In this document: piece after piece, positions 16,948-25,017 of the stretch
Layout of the letters: each line of letters begins with the position of its first letter
Position numbering within the stretch: position 1 is the first letter of the stretch
Assembly (NCBI RefSeq): GCF_023630205.1
Contig: NZ_JALPRR010000002.1
Span: 236,899 to 300,898 of the forward strand
From: Pontibacter ruber
GTDB lineage: Bacteria > Bacteroidota > Bacteroidia > Cytophagales > Hymenobacteraceae
Reading direction: 5' to 3'
DNA: 64,000 nt
Translations under genes and position numbers: made by a program
The notes under the pieces: generated by a model
What the model was told of the DNA's origin: nothing
Databases searched by the model: none
The model's input: only the letters and a program-made list of their open reading frames with translations

Positions 16948-18330
16948 ATGTCTGAGTTTCGAACCCTTGGCCTAAAGGTTTGGCTATCAATTTTGTATAT
17001 TTTTCCCTTCCTCTTATTTTCCTGTGGTGGCAATAACGCCGACAGAGAGAGTGCTTACCAGTCAAAAGGCAGGAAGGTGGAGATATTGGCGCACAACGGC
17101 GAGTACACCCTTTACCGCGATGGAGAGCCTTATTTTATAAAAGGAGCTGCCGGTTACGAGCATTTCGACCGGGTAAAAGCGTATGGGGGCAACTCGGTGC
17201 GTGTGTGGCACACAGAAGATGCGCAGAAAGTGCTGGACAGGGCGCAGGCGCATGGCCTCACGGTAACACTGGGGCTATGGATGGCCCGCGAGCGCGAAGG
17301 CTTTAACTACTACGACAAGGAAGAAGTACAAAAGCAGCTGCAGGAGCTCAAGCAGATTGTGTTACGCTTTAAAGACCATCCGGCACTGCTGATGTGGGGC
17401 GTAGGCAACGAGCTGTATGCCGACGGAGCCAATGTTAAAGTATGGAATGCCGTGAACGAGGTGGCAGTAATGATACACGAAGTCGACCCTGACCACCCCA
17501 CAACTACTACCGTTATGAACGTGCCGCATAAGGTGGTCAACCTGATCAATGCGCGGTGCCCGGCCATTGATGTGCTGTCGATCAACTCGTTCGGGGCCAT
17601 GGTAAACCTGCGCCAGGAGCTGGAACAAACCGACTGGAAAGGACCTTACATTATCTCGGAATTTGGCGGACGCGGCTATTGGGAGGCGTACACGACGTGG
17701 TGGTATGCACCCATTGAGCAGACCAGTTCTGAAAAGGCAGCTTTTGCCAGAGAGCGCTACCTGAGCACGGTGGCCGCTGATACGGGCAGGTGCCTGGGCT
17801 CTTATGTGTTTTTATGGGGCTACAAGTATGAAACCACTCCCACCTGGTTTAGCCTGGTATCGGAAGGAGGCGAAGAAACCGAGCTGATGGGTGTTATGCG
17901 GGAATTATGGACAGGCAAACCGAAACAGAACAAAGCCCCCTACATTGCTTACCTGCAGGTAGACAGTGCGTTTGCCTCCGATAACGTGTACCTGAAGCCC
18001 TCCGGAGAGTATACCAGCAATGTTTATACATTCGACCCGGAGGGCGATTCGCTGAACTTACGGTGGGAACTGCTCCCTGAAACGGTAAGTGAAGATGGCA
18101 ACAGCATTAAAGAAGAAAAACCGGCCCCGTTGCCGGATGCGTTTCAGCAGGCTTCGGGCAGCACCGTGCGGCTGAAGGCGCCCGGCAAAAAAGGACCTTA
18201 CAGGCTGTATGTGTACGTGTACGATGGCCAGGGCAACGTTTCTACGGCTAACTTCCCGTTCTATGTCGGCGACCGGCCAACCAAGCCCTTCGAGAAGAAG
18301 AAGACCGGACTTTTGTCGTTATTTCCCTAG
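16948..18330 (+). CDS. Lipoprotein glycoside hydrolase, clan GH-A (GH2/GH5-like barrel)
   Basis: 460 residues. The signal ends in a lipobox, LLFSC with Cys at 26, so it is an outer- or inner-membrane lipoprotein. A TIM-barrel follows: YFIKGAAGYEHFDRVKAYGG, NSVRVWHTEDAQKVLDRAQ, GLWMAREREGF, the acid/base motif LLMWGVGNELY, and the nucleophile motif PYIISEFGGRGYWE. The Asn-Glu of NEL and Glu of SEF give the clan GH-A pair. The last 110 residues form an Ig-like or PKD-like domain (FDPEGDSLNLRWELLPE). Its divergence from the GT2 synthase suggests it edits the same polysaccharide, perhaps a beta-glucan; that is inference. Exact GH family is unsettled. Confidence 0.8.
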   Translation: MSEFRTLGLKVWLSILYIFPFLLFSCGGNNADRESAYQSKGRKVEILAHNGEYTLYRDGEPYFIKGAAGYEHFDRVKAYGGNSVRVWHTEDAQKVLDRAQAHGLTVTLGLWMAREREGFNYYDKEEVQKQLQELKQIVLRFKDHPALLMWGVGNELYADGANVKVWNAVNEVAVMIHEVDPDHPTTTTVMNVPHKVVNLINARCPAIDVLSINSFGAMVNLRQELEQTDWKGPYIISEFGGRGYWEAYTTWWYAPIEQTSSEKAAFARERYLSTVAADTGRCLGSYVFLWGYKYETTPTWFSLVSEGGEETELMGVMRELWTGKPKQNKAPYIAYLQVDSAFASDNVYLKPSGEYTSNVYTFDPEGDSLNLRWELLPETVSEDGNSIKEEKPAPLPDAFQQASGSTVRLKAPGKKGPYRLYVYVYDGQGNVSTANFPFYVGDRPTKPFEKKKTGLLSLFP

Positions 18331-18558
18331 ATCGTACAATTTTTTTAGCTGCAGCATTCGTAAGCCAACGTATGTAATGGCTGCTTTTCCACTTCAATAG
18401 CACATTCCATAACAAATAATTAAGTAAATAAGTAAATGCTTCTACTCCGGCAGCAGGGCTGAGAAGTGCAAACTCTGGTTTGTCATACTTCGTGGGCAAC
18501 CATCGTGGCCACTGCTTTGAGCGGTTTACAAGCTTTATTGTGTTAAATAGGAGCAACA

Positions 18559-19314
18559 ATGTCGAAAGAAACAATTCAAAAAATAGATAAAAAAGAGCTG
18601 GCTGCACAGGACTTTTACCGTGAGGCACTGGAGCTTCTGGAGAAAGCAGACGCGCCTTTTCTGGTGGGTGGTGGATTTGCTCTGAAAGTATATACTGGTA
18701 TCGATCGTGTCACAAAAGACCTGGATATATTTTGCAAGGCCGGTGAGTGCCCGCGCATCTTAAAGGTGTTATCGGAAGCAGGATATGAAACCGAAATAAC
18801 AGATGCACGCTGGCTGGCCAAAGCTAAAAAAGGCGACCATCTCATCGACCTGATCTTTAATAATCCGGGCAATTTCTGCCCTGTAACCGATGTGTGGTTT
18901 CAGAAGGCAGTGAAAGGGGAACTATACGGGGTGCCGGTAAAGTATGTAGCGGCTGAAGAGCTGATCTGGTGCAAGACCTATGTGCAGAACCGGGAGCGCT
19001 TCGATGGCGCTGATATCAACCACATAATCCTACGTTATGGCAATAAGCTGGACTGGAAACGCGTGCTGCAGCACCTGGAGCAGCACTGGCACCTGCTGCT
19101 GGCTCAGTTCCTGAATTTCCAGTTCGTATATCCTTCTGAGCGCGATATCATTCCGCGCTGGCTTTTTGATGAGCTGCTGGCACGGGCGCAGGAACAATAC
19201 GATTTGCCGGCACCACTGGAAAAAATTTGCAGAGGCCCTTTCTTCGACCAGACCCAGTACGGGCACGACATTACGGAGTGGGACTTTAAAGTTATGACCA
19301 TAAGAACGATCTAA
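18559..19314 (+). CDS. Nucleotidyltransferase-fold protein
   Basis: 251 residues. The N-terminal half has the polymerase-beta-like nucleotidyltransferase pattern: FLVGGGFALKVYTG followed by RVTKDLDIFCK, whose two Asp residues sit as the metal-binding DxD, and a third acidic residue in HLIDLIF. The C-terminal half is helical with no known motif. It matches the broad group of stand-alone nucleotidyltransferases annotated in many genomes, some of which are toxins or antibiotic-modifying enzymes; nothing here selects among these. It is three bases upstream of a metallophosphoesterase gene, so the two are almost surely co-translated and may add and remove a nucleotide or phosphate on the same target, which is speculation. 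Confidence 0.72.
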   Translation: MSKETIQKIDKKELAAQDFYREALELLEKADAPFLVGGGFALKVYTGIDRVTKDLDIFCKAGECPRILKVLSEAGYETEITDARWLAKAKKGDHLIDLIFNNPGNFCPVTDVWFQKAVKGELYGVPVKYVAAEELIWCKTYVQNRERFDGADINHIILRYGNKLDWKRVLQHLEQHWHLLLAQFLNFQFVYPSERDIIPRWLFDELLARAQEQYDLPAPLEKICRGPFFDQTQYGHDITEWDFKVMTIRTI

Positions 19315-19317
19315 CGC

Positions 19318-20067
19318 ATGGACAATGAAGCAACCGAACCTGTTGTAAGAAGAATTGCAGCCGTAGGCGACATCCACATACGTGAAACCGACCGTGGCAA
19401 ATGGTCCGACTATTTCCGGGATATCTCGGAGCAGGCGGACGTGTTGCTGCTGTGCGGCGACCTGACCGACACCGGAAGGGTAGAGGAAGCAGAAATTCTG
19501 GCAAAGGAGCTACGGACCTGTACCATACCTGTAATTGCTGTGTTAGGCAACCATGATTTTGACCGCGATCAGCAAAAAGGCATCCGCAAGACCCTGATCA
19601 AAGAAGGAGTGCAGGTACTTGATGGCGACTCGGTGGTGATCGGGAATGTAGGTTTTGCCGGCATCAAAGGATTTGGTGGTGGCTTTGACCAGGGCATGCT
19701 GGGCATGTTTGGCGAGAAGATGATGAAGGACTTCGTGCAGGAGGCCGTAGACGAAGCCCTGAAACTGGACGCAGCCCTTTCACGCCTGGACAGCGAGCAC
19801 ACTGGCCTGAAGAAGATTGTAGTGATGCACTATGCACCTATTAAGGCAACGGTGGTAGGCGAGCCTGAGCAGATCTTCCCCTTCCTGGGATCTTCGCGCC
19901 TTGCCGAACCAATCAACCGTCGGGATGTGGTTGCTGCCTTTCACGGGCACGCCCACATAGGAACGCTGGAAGGAGAGACCTCGCGGGGCGTAAAGATATT
20001 CAATGTATCGAAGCCAATACTTACCAAAGCCGGCTACCTGCTGCCGTTCTACATCTTTGAAGTATAA
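19318..20067 (+). CDS. Calcineurin-like metallophosphoesterase
   Basis: 249 residues with the complete metallophosphoesterase motif set: AAVGDIHIRE (DxH), LCGDLTDTG (GD), VLGNHDFD (GNHD), VVMHYAPI (His) and FHGHAHIG (GHxH). It is cytosolic, with no signal peptide. The start ATG follows the nucleotidyltransferase stop by three bases, so it is the second gene of an operon. The stop codon is formed by the heptamer: GAA GTA TAA reads Glu-Val-stop, and a second AAGTATA follows at once. A hairpin terminator comes next. Substrate unknown; relatives act on phosphodiesters, nucleotides or phosphoproteins. Confidence 0.85.
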   Translation: MDNEATEPVVRRIAAVGDIHIRETDRGKWSDYFRDISEQADVLLLCGDLTDTGRVEEAEILAKELRTCTIPVIAVLGNHDFDRDQQKGIRKTLIKEGVQVLDGDSVVIGNVGFAGIKGFGGGFDQGMLGMFGEKMMKDFVQEAVDEALKLDAALSRLDSEHTGLKKIVVMHYAPIKATVVGEPEQIFPFLGSSRLAEPINRRDVVAAFHGHAHIGTLEGETSRGVKIFNVSKPILTKAGYLLPFYIFEV

Positions 20068-20088
20068 AGTATAAAATCAATAAACAAG

Positions 20089-20121
20089 AACAGCCGCTGA
20101 GTTATTAGCGGCTGTTACTTT
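20089..20121 (+). terminator. Terminator of the nucleotidyltransferase-phosphoesterase operon
   Basis: AACAGCCGCT (20089-20098) pairs with AGCGGCTGTT (20107-20116), with an 8-nt loop and a following ACTTTTT tract. Confidence 0.8.
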
Positions 20122-20154
20122 TTATTGTAGCAGGTAAGGGGTGTGTTGTCTTTT

Positions 20155-20575
20155 GCTTCGTAGCTTTCTTTCTTCCTCAGTCTTACTTGCTACTAGTTTC
20201 ATTTTACACTTTTGGTGCGCTCAGGGCCGCGGGGCCTCGTCCTCGGGCATCGCGCTGTCTAGCTTTCCTGCCTAACGGCTGCCACTATCGTGGCACCGGA
20301 AACCCAGAATGCGCTCAACCCAAGGACTGGAAACAGGTTCGATAGCAGAAGGCAGTGGCAATGCAACTGGAGCTATATGTAGAGACAGGTCGTGACCTGT
20401 CCGCACTATACCTGCAGCAATGAAACTCATACTTCAAAGAATAGCTACAGCCGTAAAGCTCCCCTCCTTAGACAAGGAGGGGTTAGGGGTGGTTGGACCA
20501 CAGCAACCATGAAACTTATACTTGCAAAGGCAGATATTTCCCGCTAGGGAGGGGTAGGGATGTGTTTATACTTCG
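20155..20575. repeat. Composite intergenic repeat, copy B
   Basis: About 420 bp matching copy A at 8449-8880: GGCCGCGGGGCCTCGTCCTC at 20226, GCGCTCAACCCAAGGACTGG, the palindrome ACAGGTCGTGACCTGT, and CCCCTCCTT-AGAC-AAGGAGGGG. The block after CGCGCTGT is unrelated to that of copy A. A perfect 16-bp palindrome made of two heptamers, TATACTTCGAAGTATA, sits at the right end (20567-20582). The rest of the gap to 20708 holds no gene. Confidence 0.7.
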
Positions 20576-20708
20576 AAGTATAGCAAACCTTATGCTATTC
20601 CCTGTCTTTTCGGGCCAGTTGAGTCAGAGGCGTAACACCATTGTTAGGACAAGCCCGACTAACTAAAGAGCTACCCGATGAGGTGGATTTTGCCATTTGT
20701 TGCAGTGC

Positions 20709-22109
20709 CTACGCTGGCACTGCCTCCTGTTTCTGCAGTACGTTCAGGTGGTCGAGTATCAGGTGAAACACATCGGTGGCTTGTATAGTGGAGGGCAGCG
20801 AAACTTTGCTGTTTCGGGTAAGCAGCACCGGCCATTTCTGCTTATCCTCCGGAATCCGGCCATAAGAGCCTTTCACCAGGGTGGCGTCCAGCGGGGTGAT
20901 GTCCATAAGCGTGCGGAAGCCCAGTTTCTTCTTGAGCAGCTTTCCGGCCACTAAAGGCATCAGGAATCTGATATTCGGGTCGGTGAACAGCTCTGCCGGA
21001 TCGTAGCCCGGCTTTTTGTGGATCTCTACAGTTCGTGCAAAGTCAGGCGCTTTTATATCATCGAGCCAGTAGTAGTAGGTGAACCAGGAGTTTGTATCCG
21101 CTATGGCTACCAGGTCGCCGCAACGGTCATGGGCCAGGCTATACTTGTTGCGTTCATCTCCATCCAATACTTCCTCCACGCCGGGCACCTGCTCCAGAAG
21201 GCGTTTCACTTCTGCAAGTTCTGCCTTGTCTTTTACATAGATGTGTGCCACCTGGTGGTCGGCCACGGCAAAAGCCCTGCTTATACCGGCGTCTAAAAGC
21301 TCGGTGCCTCGCTCTTCGCGTACCGCAAGGTAGCCGGACTTCCGAAGTACCCGGTTCAGGTGCACAGGGTTGTTTACGTCCGATATACTATACTCTGAGA
21401 GCACGATCACCTGAGCGCTTCTTGCTTCATAAAAGCTGATCAGGTCGGCACATAGGGCATCAATCTCCTGCAGGTCGGTGGCAATGCGCGGATCAGAAGG
21501 ACCCAGGCGCTGCAGGTTATAGTCGAGGTGCGGGAGGTAAATGAGCGTGAGGGTAGGGTTGTACAGATCATCAGTTATTTTGGAGGCTTCGGCTATCCAG
21601 CGGCTCGATTCAATGGAGGTTTTTGGTCCCCAGTAGCTGCACAGGGGGAAAGTGTTCAGCCTTTGTTGCAACATATCGCGCAGCCCGGCAGGGTAGGTAT
21701 AGCAGTCGGGAAGTTGGCAGCCATCGGCCAGGTACTGCGGGCGGGGCGTCAGCGTGTAATCCGCAGACGAGTACATGTTGTACCACCAACACATGTTGGA
21801 GCAGGTAAAGCCGGGGTCAGCAGCTTTGGCAACCTCCCATACTTTCGGTGCCTGCACCAGCCTGTTCGATTGCCGCCAGAACCTGATCTCGCATTCGTCT
21901 TTAAAGTACCAGCCGTTGCCTACAATGCCATGCTCTTCCGGTAACTTGCCCGTAAGGTAGGTAGCCTGTGCGGTACAGGTAACGGCCGGCACTACCGGTT
22001 GAATGCTGGCGCTCTGTGCACGAGCAGCCCACTCGGCCAGGAAAGGCGTGTTCTCACCGATCAGCGATTGCGTAAGGCCTACTACGTTCAGTACTACCGT
22101 TTTCTGCAT
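20709..22109 (-). CDS. Alkaline-phosphatase-superfamily phosphodiesterase (nucleotide pyrophosphatase-like)
   Basis: 466 residues, no signal peptide. The N-terminus TVVLNVVGLTQSLIG replaces the usual VVxIGxDG metal-binding strand; the nucleophile region is PAVTCTAQATYLTGKLPEEHGI with the catalytic Thr, then GNGWYF. Later metal ligands appear in YLPHLDYNLQRLGP (Asp/His) and VLSEYSISDV and VADHQVAH (Asp-His). This arrangement is that of type I phosphodiesterase/nucleotide pyrophosphatases. Related proteins are found as the last gene (EboF) of the ebo cluster in Bacteroidota, but no other ebo gene is present here. The substrate is unknown. It is flanked by the composite repeat B and a 560-bp gap, so it is a lone gene. 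Confidence 0.8.
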   Translation of the reverse strand: MQKTVVLNVVGLTQSLIGENTPFLAEWAARAQSASIQPVVPAVTCTAQATYLTGKLPEEHGIVGNGWYFKDECEIRFWRQSNRLVQAPKVWEVAKAADPGFTCSNMCWWYNMYSSADYTLTPRPQYLADGCQLPDCYTYPAGLRDMLQQRLNTFPLCSYWGPKTSIESSRWIAEASKITDDLYNPTLTLIYLPHLDYNLQRLGPSDPRIATDLQEIDALCADLISFYEARSAQVIVLSEYSISDVNNPVHLNRVLRKSGYLAVREERGTELLDAGISRAFAVADHQVAHIYVKDKAELAEVKRLLEQVPGVEEVLDGDERNKYSLAHDRCGDLVAIADTNSWFTYYYWLDDIKAPDFARTVEIHKKPGYDPAELFTDPNIRFLMPLVAGKLLKKKLGFRTLMDITPLDATLVKGSYGRIPEDKQKWPVLLTRNSKVSLPSTIQATDVFHLILDHLNVLQKQEAVPA

Positions 22110-22670
22110 GGTTTGTCTGGTTTATAGTTTTTATAACCCTGTCCAGCTCCCGTTGTATCAGCAAACTCCGGCTGTTGTGTCAGCCAGTACAATGCTTCCG
22201 GGGAAGTTGCCCTTTGCAGAGGCTCCAGCAGAAATTGACGTGTCTGTTTTAGATCAGCCTGATAAACCGTCATGTTAAGCCGTGTAAAAGTGTTTCGATC
22301 TGATTCCGTTTTTTGTTTTGAACTGCAACAACTCTACTGTGTACTTATCCTGTAATTGTAACCAAGCCAGGTAGTTAGGTGTTGTTGCTGCTTTGATTTT
22401 AGATTCTAGAGAATACGGGATGTGCTGAAGCAGAGTTTAAAAGTTCTATAGAGTCTTTCTAATGTATAATTAACCTGTGCTAAAAGGCATTGTGGAAGGT
22501 TTAATTGCAAGTGCAAAGCGAGACGTAAAGGACGTATGCCTTTGAGTAGAGTTAGGGCAGCGGCAAGCGATAGCAGAACTGCATGCAAACAGGACAACGA
22601 TTTATACTTGCCAGAGCAGGCATAGCGAAGAATTTTATACTTTTATACTTGGAACAAACCGGTTAAGACT
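22110..22670. other. Divergent intergenic region without a visible gene
   Basis: 561 bases between the phosphodiesterase gene and arsC. Apart from TATACTT copies at about 22601 and a tandem pair near 22636-22650 just before arsC, nothing stands out. Small open frames here lack coding features. Confidence 0.5.
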
Positions 22671-23012
22671 ATGCTGAAAATATATCATAACAACATGTGC
22701 AGCAAAAGCCGCCAGACGCTGCAACTCCTCCGTGAGAGCGGCCAGGAAGTAGAAGTGGTGGAGTACCTGAAGCATGCACCCACGGAGGAGGAGCTAAAGG
22801 AGGTGCTGCAAAAGCTGCAGCTCAGACCAGAGCAGCTGCTGCGAAAAGGGGAGAAGCTCTACAAAGAGCAGTTCGCCGGCAAACAGTTCTCCGACGCAGA
22901 ATGGATCCGGATCATGTCGGAAAATCCGGTGCTGATCGAGCGGCCGATTGTGGTGAAGGGCGACAAAGCCGTGATTGGCAGGCCACCGGAAAATGTGCAG
23001 GCTTTGCTGTAA
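22671..23012 (+). CDS. arsC: ArsC/Spx-family glutaredoxin-fold reductase
   Basis: 113 residues, the typical size of glutaredoxin-coupled arsenate reductases. The active-site Cys lies in NMCSKSRQTLQLL at residue 12; the RPIVVKGDKAVIGRPPENV block contains the Arg-Pro motif that binds the oxyanion. Such enzymes reduce arsenate to arsenite with glutathione/glutaredoxin. No arsR, arsB or acr3 gene is nearby, and housekeeping YffB-like relatives of unknown role share this sequence pattern, so arsenate reduction in vivo is not assured. A tandem heptamer pair precedes the gene and a long hairpin terminator follows, shared with the convergent lipoprotein gene. Confidence 0.8.
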   Translation: MLKIYHNNMCSKSRQTLQLLRESGQEVEVVEYLKHAPTEEELKEVLQKLQLRPEQLLRKGEKLYKEQFAGKQFSDAEWIRIMSENPVLIERPIVVKGDKAVIGRPPENVQALL

Positions 23013-23038
23013 AGTATAGCTGAGATACTAGATATCAA

Positions 23039-23084
23039 AAACAGCAGCGGAGGAAGGTATACTTTCTCCGCTGCTGTTTTTGTT
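23039..23084. terminator. Long bidirectional terminator hairpin
   Basis: AAACAGCAGCGGA and TCCGCTGCTGTTT pair over 13 bp and extend inward with GGAAG/CTTTC (one G-T pair). TTTTTG follows on the plus strand, and the complementary A-run serves the minus strand. TATACTT lies in the apex. Confidence 0.8.
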
Positions 23085-23096
23085 AAAAACTTACCT

Positions 23097-23738
23097 CTAG
23101 TTTATAGTATAGCTTAAGGTTATTTTCTGCAGGCCCGGCTGCAGGTGCCTTTCCAGCGTGTAGTTTCTGTCAGTTAATGTCTCTTCCGAAAAACTAATCA
23201 CATCCGTACCTGTCTCCTCATACCTGCTGAAGTTGATTCTGTTTGCTTCAATATCCGACTTGAGCTCTTCATAGTTAAACTCATGATCGAGCACTTTCGC
23301 GATCCAGAGTGCTTTTGAGAAAACGTTACTCCACTTCGTGTAATCGGTTTTGTCGTTGCGGAGCCTGAACTCTACGGATACGGTAAAATGCTCGCACCCG
23401 CCACGGGAAATTAAGAGTGTATCGCCCTGGGGCAGGAGAAAGCTAGCCGTTCGCGTTTCCTGGTTCCACTTATATCCCTTCAGCGCAGCCACAACTCTTA
23501 AAAATTCATCTGTTTGTGTCGCCTGATCGAAGATACAGTCTTCTGCCTCAGCATCTTTTGGAGTAGCCTTCCCCGTGTTAACCTGTGCCGTGGCGTTTGG
23601 AGTGACCGGACTTACGGGAATGTCTGATGTTACGCCTGTGCTTTCCTCTGCTGGCTGCTCCGGTTTATTGTCCTGAGTAGCGTTGGAGCAGGAAGATAGA
23701 AACGCTATGAAGAGGAAGTAGAGTAAAAGCTTTCGCAT
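23097..23738 (-). CDS. Hypothetical lipoprotein
   Basis: 213 residues. The N-terminus is a lipoprotein signal (LLLYFLFIAFLSSC, Cys at about 17), followed by an acidic, Pro/Thr/Glu-rich linker of about 45 residues. The rest is a compact mixed domain with one Cys in EDCIFDQ and one in RGGCEHF, which could form a disulfide in the periplasm. No family was recognised. It lies just outside the cassette-like island and converges on arsC. Start ATG 23738 directly precedes the signal sequence. Confidence 0.7.
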   Translation of the reverse strand: MRKLLLYFLFIAFLSSCSNATQDNKPEQPAEESTGVTSDIPVSPVTPNATAQVNTGKATPKDAEAEDCIFDQATQTDEFLRVVAALKGYKWNQETRTASFLLPQGDTLLISRGGCEHFTVSVEFRLRNDKTDYTKWSNVFSKALWIAKVLDHEFNYEELKSDIEANRINFSRYEETGTDVISFSEETLTDRNYTLERHLQPGLQKITLSYTIN

Positions 23739-23911
23739 AGATCAAGCTAACAGTTGTTTATGAAACTTTGGGGATTGCGGGATTCATAACTATTCGTCGA
23801 CAAAAGTGCTGATGCGGAAAATGGATTTTGCTTAACCACTAATACCCGTTGTTTTATACACGATATCAGCGGGGCGTTGTACTCTTGTCTTTCTGTTCCC
23901 TATTCTTTCGA

Positions 23912-24271
23912 TTAATGGGAGAGTATGTGTAATCCTTCTGTAACAGAGCTCACAAAATTGACTTGTTTGCCTTTATTGCTTTCGTAAATGAAGTCGGTAA
24001 TGCTTTTGCCGGTATATTTTTTAAAATCACCCACAATAGCCAAACGAACACGATAATTGGAAAACTTTTGAAGTATTTCTCCCGCTACTCCGTTTTTCAG
24101 GTCAAAAAAATCAGGTGTGATATTCCTTTCGTGAATAATAAGTTTATCGAAGTCCTGGAAGTACAAATTCCCTAATAGGTTTACTCCATCTTCAATGTTA
24201 TTAATCTCGGTGGCGTCCGAAATCACTTCGGCAATCTTTGTATTGTTGATATGGTGAACTTCAATTTCCAT
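23912..24271 (-). CDS. DUF4180 domain-containing protein (cassette C)
   Basis: 119 residues, function unknown. The protein resembles DUF4180 members: IEVHHINNTKIAEVIS at the N-terminus, a central FDKLIIHERNITPDFFDLK and RVRLAIVGDFKKYTGKSITDFIYESN. These features give an alpha/beta fold like STAS-related or flavodoxin-like small proteins. The gene is AT-rich compared with the flanking chromosome. It begins 44 bases after the right-hand box of attC-like site 3, so it is the last recognisable cassette of the array; its own closing site is degenerate. No promoter of its own was seen, so it may depend on reading from upstream cassettes. Confidence 0.72.
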   Translation of the reverse strand: MEIEVHHINNTKIAEVISDATEINNIEDGVNLLGNLYFQDFDKLIIHERNITPDFFDLKNGVAGEILQKFSNYRVRLAIVGDFKKYTGKSITDFIYESNKGKQVNFVSSVTEGLHILSH

Positions 24272-24314
24272 TTTGTCTGTCCATCAATTTGTATACCACC
24301 GCTTTTAAAAACGT

Positions 24315-24383
24315 CCGCTAACGGTATTCGTGCAGCTGATGGGCGAGGCATAGCCAAGCATATAGGCTGCACCTTGTTAGCGG
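24315..24383 (-). other. attC-like site 3
   Basis: Outer boxes CCGCTAAC (24315-24322) and GTTAGCGG (24376-24383) and inner boxes GTGCAGC (24330-24336) and GCTGCAC (24366-24372) are perfect inverted repeats. The spacers between outer and inner boxes are 7 and 3 nt, an asymmetry like that of true attC sites. It closes the HEAT cassette and opens the DUF4180 cassette. Confidence 0.7.
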
Positions 24384-24393
24384 TTAGTTCTTT

Positions 24394-24933
24394 TTAATTT
24401 TCCCCCTGTAAATAACTCATATAACCATCCACTGCATTTTGTATCATGTTTGGTACTTCTTCATACTCATAGTTCGGGCATTTTTTAGGGTGTAGTTTTA
24501 TGTCTGCCCACATTTGATTTATTTCATGCAAATCTTCTTCTGAGAACTCAAACTCCTGTTCAGACAGAATTTCATAAGCACTGATTTTTGCTTCATAGCT
24601 TTCGTAGAAGAGTATTTTAAAAATCTCTTTTAAATTTTGGCTACAATCTAAGCCTTCCAATGCAAAGACCATAGTGCCATTATATTTATGGTTTTCTCTC
24701 TTGAATATAGATTCCAACAATGGCTCAACCGCTCTATTGTCTTTCATATCTTTTAGAGCCAGAGCTGCACAATTTCTTAGTATTGGGTCTTTAGATTTGA
24801 GCAGAGACAATAGAAATCCTAAAACTTCGTCTCCCCCAATTTCTCCAAGGCGATAAGCAGCAGTTCTCATTCTTTCCCATTCCTGTGAAAGAATATCTTG
24901 TTTTAACTGGTCAATTTCTTCTTGCTGTGTCAA
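24394..24933 (-). CDS. HEAT-repeat domain protein (cassette B)
   Basis: 179 residues, all helical. Two or three HEAT repeats are visible: WERMRTAAYRLGEIGGDEVLGFLLSLLKS, PILRNCAALALKDMKDNRAVEPLLESIFK and a weaker one from YNGTMVFALEGLDC. The C-terminal 60 residues are acidic. HEAT proteins act as binding scaffolds; no partner can be named. It is AT-rich and lies between two attC-like sites whose facing boxes match (GTTAGCGG at its start, CCGCTAAC at its end), so it reads as a complete cassette of about 643 bp. The start is ATG 24933, 25 bases into the cassette after the box. Confidence 0.75.
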   Translation of the reverse strand: MTQQEEIDQLKQDILSQEWERMRTAAYRLGEIGGDEVLGFLLSLLKSKDPILRNCAALALKDMKDNRAVEPLLESIFKRENHKYNGTMVFALEGLDCSQNLKEIFKILFYESYEAKISAYEILSEQEFEFSEEDLHEINQMWADIKLHPKKCPNYEYEEVPNMIQNAVDGYMSYLQGEN

Positions 24934-24957
24934 CTGTTCAATTTATAGTTGGTATTG

Positions 24958-25012
24958 CCGCTAACGGTCTGGGCTATGAGATGGCGAAGCTTCCTCATAG
25001 GTGTGGTTGGGG
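24958..25012 (-). other. attC-like site 2
   Basis: On the minus strand: CCCCAAC (25012-25006), inner arms CTATGAG (25000-24994) and CTCATAG (24980-24974), and GTTAGCGG (24965-24958). The inner arms are perfect inverted repeats around a 13-nt loop. The left box matches the start of cassette A and the right box matches the end of cassette B. Confidence 0.7.
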
Positions 25013-25017
25013 AGTAG

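Noticed and set aside
20709..22109. An ebo gene cluster around the EboF-like phosphodiesterase
   Set aside because: None of the other ebo genes (EboA to EboE types) is present on either side.
22406..22597. 63-codon minus-strand frame before arsC
   Set aside because: Low-information sequence in a spacer, with no start context and no similarity that I recognise.
23841..23880. Fourth complete attC-like site after the DUF4180 gene
   Set aside because: The expected CCGCTAAC box is only approximated (CCGCTGAT) and arms are weak; kept as a doubtful end of the array, not as a site.
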